Shown: in pieces, positions 33,256 to 46,058 of the stretch
Numbering within the stretch: position 1 is the first letter of the stretch
Layout of the letters: each line of letters begins with the position of its first letter
Source: Paragorgia papillata
Taxonomy: Eukaryota; Cnidaria; Anthozoa; Scleralcyonacea; Coralliidae
DNA: 64,000 nt
Direction of reading: 5' to 3'
Assembly: GCA_035771165.1 (NCBI GenBank)
Contig: JAWNZC010000368.1
Coordinates: forward strand, 2,824,501-2,888,500
Notes under the pieces: generated by a model
What the model saw: only the letters and a program-made list of their open reading frames with translations
What the model was told of the DNA's origin: nothing
Database searches by the model: none
Position numbers and translations under genes: made by a program

Positions 33256-36200
33256 CTAACGATCAAAGAGAAGAATGGATTGTAAAAAGAGGATAAAGGA
33301 CTGGGGACTAATCATCCTTACTCGCAGCATAGTCCCTAGAATTATATTGTCTGGCGACGCGGCGAACATCAAAGCGGTTAACAATGAGCTACAATTTAGG
33401 TTGAGGGTGGCAAATAAGGTGCACAATCATTTGTTTTACGTTCATTAATATTTATAAAGCAACGCTGCTATTGGTTGATTGCTTCATTATACCAAAAATA
33501 CAATGTGTTCAGCAAGCGTTAAGGTGAAATAAGGTACACAAACGTGAACAAATTAAAAACCTAGAACAAAGACTTTGGCCGCGTTTCCAGACAATTTATT
33601 TCTAGGGACAATGCTCGGCGAATCTCGCAAAATGAACGTATATGATGCATTATGGGATACTTGAAGTGAGTAAATTCGCGATTCATGTATATGTATCAAT
33701 CGAGCGATTTCAATTGGAAAATGCAATTAAAGTGCATATACGAGAATTTTCATTTTTTTTCTAAAAATCGGCCGTATCGAGACGATTCTAACGATATATA
33801 ATGCACCTTAAACGGATAAAAACGTCTCGAGATATCAAACATGAGTTTTTCAAAACATGGCCAGGAGAAAAGAGTCTGAGTCCGAATAACGCTGATGACG
33901 TCAAATCGGGACAAGCTGTAATCGACGACTACAGTTGTTTAGTTGTTTTAAGATCCAGATGTGGACATTGTCACAAAACACAGAGTAATCGATCATTTTC
34001 TGCAGCCTGTCTCTCCAAACTATAGGTAAACAACTGTAGTCGTCAGACAGCTTGTCCCAATTTGACGTCATCACCATTACCCAGACCATTTTTTGGCTAC
34101 GTTTGATGCAGGATATCTCGAGAAGTTTTTATCTGTTTAAAGGGCAACTATACGTTTCCAGGTTATTCTATTTTCCATTAAAGTCGGAAAAGTTCAATCT
34201 AAAACCGAAGAAATAATTTAAACCAGTCACTCTGTTCCACTTTTATGGACTGTCTAAGTTTGAGTTTTTACTCCTTTTGCTGAACTCGTGTGAACGACGA
34301 CCGCGTCGAAATAAAGACTGGCACTAGTACCTTGTGATGTCATACCGGTAACAAACAACAAGGTGATTGGTGGGTTTTACCGGTATGACGTCAAAGACAA
34401 TGGAGTACCCATTCTCCTAGAAACGCGGTCATGCTTCAAGAGGACCTAAGAAGGCTTCGCTGAAAAATTATTTTCTTTACCCCGAAATTCATATTTTTCT
34501 TTACTTTTGCTAAGTTAGATGATAACCCTTTCAGAAGAAAATATAACTTCAAAAGGTTTAGTTGACCTTTAAGGTATGTTATATATCGTTAGGATCGTCT
34601 CGATACGACCGATTTTTAGAAAAATTTGAAAATTCTCGTGTATGCACCAACCCGGCGAAAAACCCTCGAAGCACAGGAGAGATCAAGTACAACTGTACTC
34701 GCATTAGTTTCCAGCTCGACAACGGGTTCATTCCCAAGCGGTTACCCATCCAAGTACTAACCCCGTCTAACCGGGCTTAACTTTTGGTGAGAGGCAGCGC
34801 GCTAACAGCACACGCCACCCGTGCTCCCCATGGTTAGCCTCGCTTCGGTTAACGTGTTCGGAAGAATGTACGACCCTATTTTGATAATAGAAGACCTTTA
34901 CTAACAGAATGTTGCTTGTTTTGATGTAGACATGTGGAATTTGCTGGAACCTTAACCGACAAATGAAGGAGAAATTAAGTTGGAGTTAACTCTGTACAAC
35001 GTTGGCTTTCTCGTTCGCTGGTTCAACAGATTAGGGAGGAATCGCTTGTTCTTCAGTTTTAAAGGTTAGCGTTCATCAAAATAGTATGTGTGATCGTGTA
35101 GAATGATTGTGTCGAGTTGTAGTATCGTAGAAGAGTTAAAAATTGAGGTCTAATACAAGTTATTAACATACTACCAAAAAGGCAAGGTAGGTAATTTGTG
35201 CATGGCTTCTTTGTCAATATTGTAACATATTCTCAAATGACACCTTCGGAATTTTCATGACCCTTTTTCTAAAACACAAATGAATAGTCGAGTCTTACCA
35301 TGGATAGTAAAAAGACTGGATTGGAAACTTGATGGCGTGAGCATAACAACCTGGTTGCAATTGACAAGCTTAAAAAACCCGAGTATATATTCAAAGTTTG
35401 GGATTAATACAGCCTAAAATGATAATCGAATTGTCTGTAAATACGACAAAGCCACAATACGACAAAATGTCCGTCTATTCTTACTCATTTTGAAAGAAGA
35501 TATCAAGGTTTACTAGTTAAAATATGCATCCCAAATTCCGAGCAAAACAAAGCACAATTTGGGGATGCCAGTTTCTTCAAAACAACACAGGAATCATCAA
35601 AACAAAGATCAACAACGCTTATCCCGAACGCTCGATTGTGGCTTAGGCAGGTTTGTATGCCGATAAAATCATTTGAAACGTCAACATAGTCATCTGAATG
35701 TGAGGATATGAAGAATTTGAAGAAAAGTTCACTAAAAACCTCAGTAAAACAAGCGTACTCACGCCATTCGTGACATCACAATTTGCAACTAGGTTTCAAC
35801 ATCTCTCGAGCAAAGAAAAACGCTTTTCAGCCAATCGGCGGCCTGGAAACACCTCACGTGACTATTAGTTTCCAATCCACTCATTTTACTATCCATGGTC
35901 TTACTTAGTCTTCACTGTCTGGTTGTTGTCGCCACGGCTAGTTCCCACTTTTCTTGCAATGTTTACTCTAGCGAATTCACGCATGCGCAAACGTTCGCCA
36001 GGCTATATTTACGGCATTTCGTCCCCAGTCCTTCACACCCTATATTTTCAATATGGCTCAATCTAACAGAATTGTGTATAAACAGTGAAAGAGTGAAACG
36101 ACGCTTTGAAGGTGTTCACACGACTCCGGAACCTTCTGGTGTACATCCAGTACAGTCGAACCTCTATTAAGCGGACACCTGAGACTTCGAGTCCGCTTAA

Positions 36201-39200
36201 TAGAGGTGTCCGCTTAATAGAGGTGTCCGCTTAATAGAGGTGTCCGCTTAATAGAGGTGTCCGCTTAATAGAGGTGTCCGCTTAATAGAGGTGTCCGCTT
36301 AATAGAGGTGTCCGCTTAATAGAGCTGTCCGCTTAATAGAGGTGTCCGCTTAATAGAGCTGTCCGCTTAATAGAGCTGTCCGCTTAATAGAGCTGTCCGC
36401 TTAATAGAGCTGTCCGCTTAATAGAGCTGTCCGCTTAATAGAGCTGTCCGCTTAATAGAGCTGTCCGCTTAATAGAGGTGTCCGCTTAATAGAGCTGTCC
36501 GCTTAATAGAGGTGTCCGCTTAATAGAGGTGTCCGCTTAATAGAGGTGTCCGCTTAATAGATAATAGAGGTGTCCGCTTAATAGAGGTGTCCGCTTAATA
36601 GAGGTGTCCGCTTAATAGAGGTGTCCGCTTAATAGAAGTGTCCGCTTAATAGAAGTGTCCACTTAATAGAGGTGTCCGCTTAATAGAGGTGTCCGCTTAA
36701 TAGAGGTGTCCGCTTAATAGAGGTGTCCGCTTAATAGAGCTGTCCGCTTAATAGAGCTGTCCGCTTAATAGAGGTGTCCGCTTAATAGAGCTGTCCGCTT
36801 AATAGAGCTGTCCGCTTAATAGAGGTGTCCGCTTAATAGAGCTGTCCGCTTAATAGAGCTGTCCGCTTAATAGAGCTGTCCGCTTAATAGAGGTGTCCGC
36901 TTAATAGAGGTGTCCGCTTAATAGAGGTGTCCGCTTAATAGAGGTGTCCGCTTAATAGAGGTGTCCGCTTAATAGAGGTGTCCGCTTAATAGAGGTGTCC
37001 GCTTAATAGAGGTGTCCGCTTAATAGAGGTGTCCGCTTAATAGAGGTGTCCGCTTAATAGAGGTGTCCGCTTAATAGAGGTGTCCGCTTAATAGAGGTGT
37101 CCGCTTAATAGAGGTGTCCGCTTAATAGAGCTGTCCGCTTAATAGAGGTGTCCGCTTAATAGAGGTGTCCGCTTAATAGAGGTGTCCGCTTAATAGAGGT
37201 GTCCGCTTAATAGAGGTGTCCGCTTAATAGAGGTGTCCGCTTAATAGAGGTGTCCGCTTAATAGAGGTGTCCGCTTAATAGAGGTGTCCGCTTAATAGAG
37301 GTGTCCGCTTAATAGAGGTGTCCGCTTAATAGAGGTGTCCGCTTAATAGAGGTGTCCGCTTAATAGAGGTGTCCGCTTAATAGAAGTGTCCGCTTAATAG
37401 AGGTGTCCGCTTAATAGAGGTGTCCGCTTAATAGAGGTGTCCGCTTAATAGAGGTGTCCGCTTAATAGAGGTGTCCGCTTAATAGAGGTGTCCGCTTAAT
37501 AGAAGTGTCCGCTTAATAGAGGTGTCCGTTAATAGAGGTGTCCGCTTAATAGAGGTGTCCGCTTAATAGAGGTGTCCACTTAATAGAGGTGTCCACTTAA
37601 TAGAGGTGTCCGCTTAATAGAGGTGTCCGCTTAATAGAGGTGTCCGCTTAATAGAGGTGTCCGCTTAATAGAGGTGTCCGCTTAATAGAGGTGTCCACTT
37701 AATAGAGGTGTCCGCTTAATAGAGGTGTCCGCTTAATAGAAGTGTCCGCTTAATAGAGGTGTCCGCTTAATAGAGGTGTCCGCTTAATAGAGGTGTCCGC
37801 TTAATAGAGGTGTCCGCTTAATAGAGGTGTCCCCTTAATAGAGGTGTCCGCTTAATAGAGCTGTCCGCTTAATAGAGCTGTCCGCTTAATAGAGGTGTCC
37901 GCTTAATAGAGGTGTCCGCTTAATAGAGGTGTCCGCTTAATAGAAGTGTCCGCTTAATAGAGGGTGTCCGTTAATAGAGGTTCGATTGTATTTCAATGCT
38001 GTGCACTGTTTAAATAGCCATATCTCGTCAAAAGTAAATGGAAACGAGGAGCAATTCAAAGAATATTATCCCACCAAAGTGTATTCTAAATTTACAATTT
38101 TAGTCTTTCTGTTAGGAACTCTCCTTATTGACTTCATCTTCTCCTATTTACACTGGCTAGTCATTGTTGTAATGATGTTATAATGTTCAAACAGCAGCAC
38201 AATTTCTTATAGCAGGAGCTTTCCGAAGTCGAGAAGACAAATAAAGTTTTCCATCGCTGAAAAATACGCCAGCCGTTTGGTTAGGAGCTGAAAATTTAGG
38301 AGCTGGGTAATAAAGCGGAGTGAAAAAGTGCCGGATCTTATGTCCACACGACACCGCTAAGGGTTCCGTTTCATCTCGCTCCGTTTAGAAATCGTTTCCA
38401 AAACACTCCGGTTAGAGCACCATTTTCACACAATCTCGATCGGTGTCGTGTGAATGCAACGGCGTTCCGTGACTTTTTAGCGCCTTTTTCAACTCGCTCC
38501 GGACTCGTGTCACGATCGGAAATTGCGGCTGCCGTGGCTCGCGAAATCAAGGCTGACCACGCATGCGTAGAACGAATCGTCACCGATACACACGAGACCA
38601 ATTGCAAGCGAGGGTTGGCGCGAGATGAATGAGGAGCGAAGGAGCGTTGTGGTACATGTGGGTTCATACGATAAAATTAGGAAGATAAAGGAAAACAATG
38701 GATCCGTTGAAGAGGATACTAGGGATATTGTAGGATATCAAGCATTTTCCTGACTTGAGGGAAAATTAGACGAAGAACAACGTGCGATCTCATATCGTAA
38801 ACTTCTATGTTAAATGACTAAAATCTGTTGTTTGTTGGCCGTTAACTACCCCAAAGGAAGTCGGGTTGTTTTGTTGGCAGATTTGTGTACCCAATTGGCC
38901 GTTCACACGATCGGAAATTGCATTGAAAATCGGCCACTCATGGGGCAGTTCGCAGGCCACGTGCGTGCTGGCTCAAGTGAGTTGTCGACCGAGCTTGATG
39001 AAATTTACTAAATTCTAAAGACTCTAAACACACACACACGCAAAACAATAACAAGTGAACTGTCCATATATAGCCAAAAATAAAATCAAGACAAAGAAAA
39101 AATCAATCAAAGTTATCTGATAGTTGAGATCTTTATTCACCCTCTATAGTGGATTGGGTTTGTTTTATGTCAACTCGTCACTCGTCAAGTATACTTTCCA

Positions 39201-42200
39201 CGACTGATTCGAACTTTAAAATCCGTTTTAAAGGGAATGACGTAATCTTTGCTTCTAACCAGCGACAAACACTCGGTCAAAGAATGAGGGAATTTGAATT
39301 TTTGAAAAATCCTACAATTTTCCAAGAGTCAGCCATTGAATAGCAGTTGGTTAACTCTCTTCGATCAACAATCTTGATTCCATTATGTAAATATGTAATT
39401 TAATTACTCCGGCTACCTGTGGTAGACCGAGTCTAGGTTTCGGCTCCTGTTTTTTTTTGTTTTCTTTTTGTCTATGTCGAGAATGGCAATTATGGCATCA
39501 TCCCATCAGGCTTTGCGAAACTGATGCGTGCATGCCAAATGCTTTCTTTCTTTGCTTTCCTGATGTCTGATAAACTCTTTCTCGTCTCAGATGTGTTTTG
39601 TGTGTTCACATTCATAGTTATTGGTCAGTAATATCGCTGGCAAGTATCTTGATATTATATACGCTTACAATATAGAGACTCGACATATGAACGCTGAACA
39701 TGTGTGGAAATAATGCTTTCTTTCTTTGCTTTCCTGATGTCTGATAAACTCTTTCTCGTCTGGGATGTGTTCTGTGTGTTCACAGACATAGTTATTAGGT
39801 CAGTAATGTCGATGGCAAGTATCTTGATATTATTAAATACGCTTACAATAGAGAGACTCGACATATGAACGCTGAACATGTGTGGAAATAATGCTTTCTT
39901 TCTTTGCTTTCCTGATGTCTGATAAAGTCTTTCTCGTCTCGGATGTGTTCTGTGTGTTCACAGACATAGTTATTAGGTCAGTAATGTCGCTAGCAAGTAT
40001 CTTGAGATTATATACGCTTATAATCGCACACGCCGTTAATAACTGTGTCAAAGCTAGTGCCTATAACCCCAAGAATTGTTTTAGTTTTCCAAGTAGTAGA
40101 GCCAAAATTAGCTGAATAGTTCTTTTACAGTTTTTGATTTGGTCCTTTCGTTTCGAAGATATTGACATTTAAGTACCGCTATTAGCAAGAAAAACCCGCA
40201 AATTAAAGAGAACTGGGACGAGCAACGCGATGACGCAGATCGACGTGGCCATGTCGTACGACACAGTTCAGACCACGGATCACACCTACGATGTTAGGTG
40301 TTGAGGGAGGGAGGAAAACCGGAGAACCCGGCGAAAAACCCTGAAGCACAGGAGAGATCAACTACAACTCTACTCACATAAGTTCAAAGCTCGACAACGG
40401 GGTCATTCCCAAGCGGTTACCCATCCAAGTACTAACCCCGTCTAACCGGGCTTAACTTTTTGATGAGAGGCAGCGCGCTAACAGCACACGCCACCCGTGC
40501 TTACCTAAATGATACGAAATAGATATTGTTATTAGAAAAATGCAACTTGCATGCAAAGCAAAGTTAGGAAACCAAGAGCTACGCCTGAATCCGTAAAGGT
40601 AACGCGTGTGCAAGTTGTTTGTATCTGCGCGAACTATAGAATGACTCTGCAATAGTTTCTAGGCCTTTCGTTTTCGCCATGAGCTTGACCGCGTAGTCGG
40701 TTTGGGTTCTTGGGAAGACTGGAAACAAGAACGCCTAGCAAATTTCGAGGGTATTGCTTTATTATAAAAGTAGTGTTCTGCGTAGGGAGTGATTGTGTTT
40801 GAAATACATTTATCGAAATATGCTACTTTCACGTTTCGGCAGTAGAACAACCTTGCTATATGATGTTAAAGAATTGTGCAGACCGACGTGAGTGTTATCT
40901 GCCTTGGTTTTCCGCCAAACGGCCGGCTGGTGCCTGTATAATTTGGCGCCAGTTTTGGGGCCAAGCAAAATATTTTAGGCGCTGTTTACATGGACAAACG
41001 TTGTCGCTGGTAGACGGGTCACCTTGCCCCCCGAGCTACCCTGGGGCAGCCAACTTTGTGTTCATTTTACTTAGTCTCGACAGCGAGCGTTTACATGGGG
41101 AATGTCATACTTGTCTCGCGTAGTAGGGTCACCCTGGGGGTAAGGTCACCCTCTTTGCGAGGTAGGGTTACCCTAGAGGGCGAGGTAAAGTTGACTCGCC
41201 TACCCGGGGCAAAACTGCGAAACAAAATGGCGGCAGAAAGTGAAACAATTGATAGAGCATCAAATACGAAGCCAAAAAAATGGTCTTGGTCTCCAACAAT
41301 GGTTGAAAACCTGATAATTGGCCTGAAGAAGTATAAAAGTTTCTGTGAGTTTAATTCTATCGTTTAATTCTAACAGTACAGTTACAGTTTCTTCCCGACG
41401 ATCGGCCATCTTAAATTAGATGCACCCAGTCCTCCAGGCTTAAACCGATTCAGAAGTCAAAATCTAATTCCTCATGTAAACACACGACAAAGTTGTCTCG
41501 GGGGGGGGGGGGGTAGGGTGTCCCTCTTACCCGAGCCAACTTTTAGTCCATGTAAATGGCCCCTTAGTCCATGTACATGGCCCCTTACTCCAGTCCTCTG
41601 CCGCTCGACGTTAAAAAAGAGGCATGGGAACCAGCTTGCCTAGAATCGTTTTGGCTCTTCGAGTGTTCCTGGGATCTAGTACATGTACCGTAAACAACAC
41701 TGAGCGACGGTATAAAAACATAAGGATGTCTGCGAAGACTTTACCAAAGATCTTGGCAATCGGAAGAGGTAAATTATGGAATATATTCCAATTGGAGCTC
41801 AAAATGAAAAGATTAACGGTTTAACTTTTGGCGGTTGCAGAAGGAAAGCTAGTGATAGGAAAGCTAGGCTAGTGAAACTTCGTCGATCCGAGGTGAGCGT
41901 GCTTGTATTATTTTATGCGGAAGGAAATAGTAAATGTCGGGAAACACTTCGGACATCATAACATCACAACTCTTCCTCAATAAACAACCAAGCTGTGAAG
42001 TGAAAGTGTTTACGAATTTTGTTAGGCCTAAAAACTAGGCTAGAATAGGACTATGACAGCCGTTCCTTTCGCCTCCCGCCTCAAATAGAACGCTGACTAG
42101 TGTCAAAACTTCCACGCAACGATGATGCGCTGGCGCTCAGTATCAATGACTTACTTTCTCCGGTGGTGGTTTCGGTGTTTTCTTCGACTTATCAACCACC

Positions 42201-45200
42201 GCATACACAGGAGGCAAGCCGTTACCATCATCTGGAAGGTTTTCGTTACTAGGTCCTGCTTCTTCATCAGGACGCCGCGCTATCTTCGCTTGATCAACAG
42301 ATTCATACGGGTTGCCTCTATCCATACTGTCATTTGAAGGATTTGCCACAATATCTTCTCTAGAAAATGAAATGACAGATTCAGTTATATAACCAGACAG
42401 CGTAAAAAAAGTCGCGTTAAAAATGTCGCATAAATAAAATCGTGTCTACATCGCGTCAAAAAAATCGGGGCAAAAACATCGCGTCAAAAAATTCGTTTAA
42501 AATGTCCTGTCGAAAACGTCCCATCGAAAACGTCGCGCAAAAACTGTCCCGCCAAAAAAGTTGTGTCGAAAAATTCCCGTCAAAAAATCGCTTCAAAAAA
42601 AGCAGTCTCAAAAACGTCGCGTCAAAAAGGTCATCTCGAAAAATTTGCGTCGAAAACGCAGTAGTGTCAAAAACGTCGCATCAAAAAAGTCGCTTTAAAA
42701 AAAGTCGTGTCAACAAAAACATTGCGTCTAAAAAGTCGCGTAAAAATGTCGTGTTAAAAAAGTCGTGTCAAAAACGTCGGGTCAAAAACGGCGCTTCAAA
42801 AAAGTTGCGCCAAAAAGTAGCGTAAAAATGTCGTGTCAAAAACGTCGCGTCAAAAACGGCGCTTCAAAGAAGTTGCGCCAAAAGTGTTGCGCTATTAACG
42901 TAGCGTCAAAAACGTCACGTCAAAAACGTCCCTTGCTATCGCTTCTACACGAAAGAACGAACTCGCAGGCAGAATATAAAGCTAACTCGTCAGGACACTG
43001 CAACAATACAGTGCTAAAAGCGATGCTCTGTTTGGTGTCAAAAATGTCGCGTCAAAAAAGTCGTTTTTAAAAAACTACTTACTCTAGTTCTCTGCGTCCT
43101 AAAAATAAAAGAAAAGAAAAGAAAATAGTCTTTAATAGTAAGAAAATTGTGTTCCATGAAACGAAAATTAGGTTTCTTCTATTTGAAACAGATCTTAACG
43201 GGCTTTGTCTCACTATTTTAAAGTGCCTATGAAATGAAAATTAAGTTTGTCTTATTTGAAAGAACACTTAAAATGACAAAGTAACATCTTTTGTGACGGT
43301 CCCAAGAGTAATTTTCATGCCGTCGTGGCTCTGTTGAGAACGTAGAAAAAGCATTTTTACGTTGTAAAGACAACGTGGAACCTGAGTCACTACAGAAGCC
43401 TTGGAGAAGCTTAACATTACTCTCGCGACTAACATAGATCGAACATTAAGAACAAACCGAGTCCGTGCGATTATGTATCTTGAAATTTGAAAGTATAAAT
43501 ACACCACCATTTAATACCACTGTTAAACTTTCTACCGTAGCCGTAGTCCGTTGTCTGAATCTTAAAGCCCCTAATAGCGACGATAAATAACCTTATTCGA
43601 TAAGTCATTATGCAGAGGTGACGTCAAAATGTTGAATTTGCATATCAAACAAACTGAAATATCTCAAGAACGAAGTAAGGAAACGAAAAACTACAAAAGA
43701 TGTTACTCTATAATTTTAAGTGTTCTTTCAAATAAGACAAACTTAATTTTCGTTTCATAGGCATTTTAAGATTATATGTATCTCGGGCACGGCGGAGCGA
43801 TATATGAAGGGGTACTCCTGCCTCCTCCACAGGCCCTCGTTGCATCATGGACAGGTCACACTGTTGAGAGGGCCTGCCAGATCCTGTAAACAAAATGGGG
43901 ACTGATCCCATTATGCACAGCGAGACTAGGCCCTAGAGGCGATAGTTTTGAGAGGGCCTGCCCTGCAAAATATTTCCGGCCGCTGTTCGACAAACGTACG
44001 TCCAAGTTCTTTTGACACTGTGACCCACCATGAAATTCGGTCTAAACTTTCTTACAGATCATGACAATGAAGAAACCAATTAATATGTTTTAGAATTACC
44101 GACCTTCTGCCAATAATATTTTTAGTGACAAAAAGGAATTGAAGGGAAAAATATCTGCCGAACAAAAGCAAATTCGACGGTCAGGAAAGTACAGGTTTTT
44201 CGCATTGTTTTTTGGTTTATTTAGCTATCAAAGACTGTCAACTGACCAAGAGTTAATGAGATTTAATTTTGTTAAATTGTAGGCTATAGTGTGGCGTAAT
44301 TCAAGTTTCAGTTGTTGTGGAAACCGAAAACTGTATAAACCCAAGAGTCTCCGGGTAGACTAAAGTGCATTTTCTTTAATTATTCCGGCCGAAAGTTGAC
44401 AAAGTTCAACCGTAATTGCTCTTTTTAACAATTCCTTCATTTTAAAGCTAGGTTTCGTATGTTATAAGTCTTCAATGGCCTTCAAAATCTTCGGATATAG
44501 CCATGGCTATTAAGAATGGGTAGTTAATTATGCACATTTATTCTGTGCCAAGTTTTGCCAAATTTTTTTACAGGATCTTGCAGGCCCTAAATTCGGCGTG
44601 TGTGACCTGTCCATGATGCAACGAGGGCCTGCGGAGGAGGCAGCGGGTACTCTTCCTTTAAAGCCTGGTTTCCATTAGAGATGAGCCGATTAATCGGAAA
44701 CTATAATAAAATAATCGGTAATCAGCCGATTATTGTGTAATAATCGGCAAAATAATCGGTGCATGTCTTAAATGAAGCTTTTCATGAATGACGCAAACAC
44801 ACACCATAAGTCCGTAACTGCATAAGCCCAAACACAATAGTCCTTACTTCACAATGATTACAGAGCGTTTTACGAAGTTCGTTTGTTATTACGGATGTTT
44901 GCCACAAAGTTTACAAACTTCGCAAATTCGTTACGTATAGCAGCCGATCAGCGAGCCGAGCAGTCTCATTTTTTGACTTTTTATTGCAATTCTTCTCTGA
45001 TAATAGCGTAACGCATACCAAAATTGATTCTCAAAACACGCAAAACTAATCATCACGAAACATTTCTGTTATATTTCAAAAATCTTGCTTGCAATTTAGC
45101 AATCCCTACAACAATGCGAAACTGCGCAGGGACTGGTAACCAACAACGTAGCACTAATCCGGATATGCCGATTAATCGGCCACCAAATAATCGGCTTCAG

Positions 45201-45988
45201 TAATCGGCAATTTTCGTAATCGGCTCATCTCTAGTTTCCATATAATCGCCGCGATCGCTCAAAAATTAGCTCGGCGACGGCAACGATCAACAATCATGTC
45301 GCTGTTTCCACGTGATCGCTAAGGCGGCCATGGTTGATCGCGGCCATTGTTTTAATGATCGGTTGGGATGCATACTGATCGCCAAGATCGCTGAGATTGC
45401 AAAAATCACTGTTTCCATATAAAACTCAACGATTTCCACGATCGCCGAGATAGAACATATGATCGCTACGATCGCCAAGTTCATTTTTCAGGGATCGTGG
45501 CGATCGTATGGGAACCAGGCTTAAGAATACACAATTTGGACAATGACTTAAAAAAGAGCAAAGACTCGTTGTCCAATAGTATATATCGATTTATAATACA
45601 AGGTGATCACGTTTTATTGATAGAGAAAGACGCTTTACTTACTCTTACGGCTTCCACCGCCTGAACGTTTGCAGCAGCAATACCAGATTAGGAAAATGAA
45701 TATTATGAGAAGGACGACACCACCAGCTGCAGCGCCCGCAATGAGGCCAATGTTACTTTTCTCCTTTTCGCCTGTGGGTGCATCTAAACAATAAATAGTT
45801 ATGAGCAATACACGTAAATAATGCAGAATAACTGCAGTGGTTGATCAACAAGTTTTAGGAAGATTCACAACAGTTAACGTGTTTAAGTTTCATCTGTTCA
45901 TTACAACAACAAGAATGTCACTTGATAAAAACTTTAAAATAATAAAGAATATGAATTTACAGTTCTTTCCTATTTCACTTCGCTTTTG

Positions 45989-46058
<70 letters not shown>

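Larger units (their letters stand above)
33733..34648. mobile_element. Outer shell of a nested set of TTAA elements
   Basis: TGCATATACGAGAATTTTCA and TATCGAGACGATTCTAACGA (33735-33805) face their inverses at 34575-34648. A TTAA sits just left of the shell; the right duplication is not seen. The core is filled by two further elements. Confidence 0.65.
40740..41640. repeat. Dispersed repeat (copy 2) split by a Harbinger-like insertion
   Basis: 40740-40977 and 41588-41640 are the two halves of the repeat seen whole at 8153-8490. Confidence 0.65.

Noticed and set aside
34649..34826. A real 5S rRNA gene
   Set aside because: Only the internal promoter and 3' half match; the 5' part is unrelated and two diverged copies exist, so a SINE is the better reading.
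36191..37980. Regular repeat array that might suggest CRISPR
   Set aside because: Units are contiguous 17-mers without spacers, in an animal intron, inside transposon ends.
39655..40051. Two similar minus-strand frames (possible gene duplication)
   Set aside because: Both are units of the 174-178-bp tandem repeat.
41624..41824. 66-codon plus-strand frame starting in the repeat flank
   Set aside because: It starts in a dispersed repeat and shows no domain; a GT follows at 41770 but there is no convincing second exon.
42442..43070. Lys/Ser-rich frames that look like a basic nuclear protein
   Set aside because: They arise from a degenerate 15-bp DNA repeat; composition and period follow the DNA unit in more than one frame.
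45635..45643. Stop codon right after exon 5 as the true end of the protein
   Set aside because: A strong GTAAGT donor precedes it and exons 6 and 7 continue in frame with typical receptor-tail motifs; kept only as a possible isoform.
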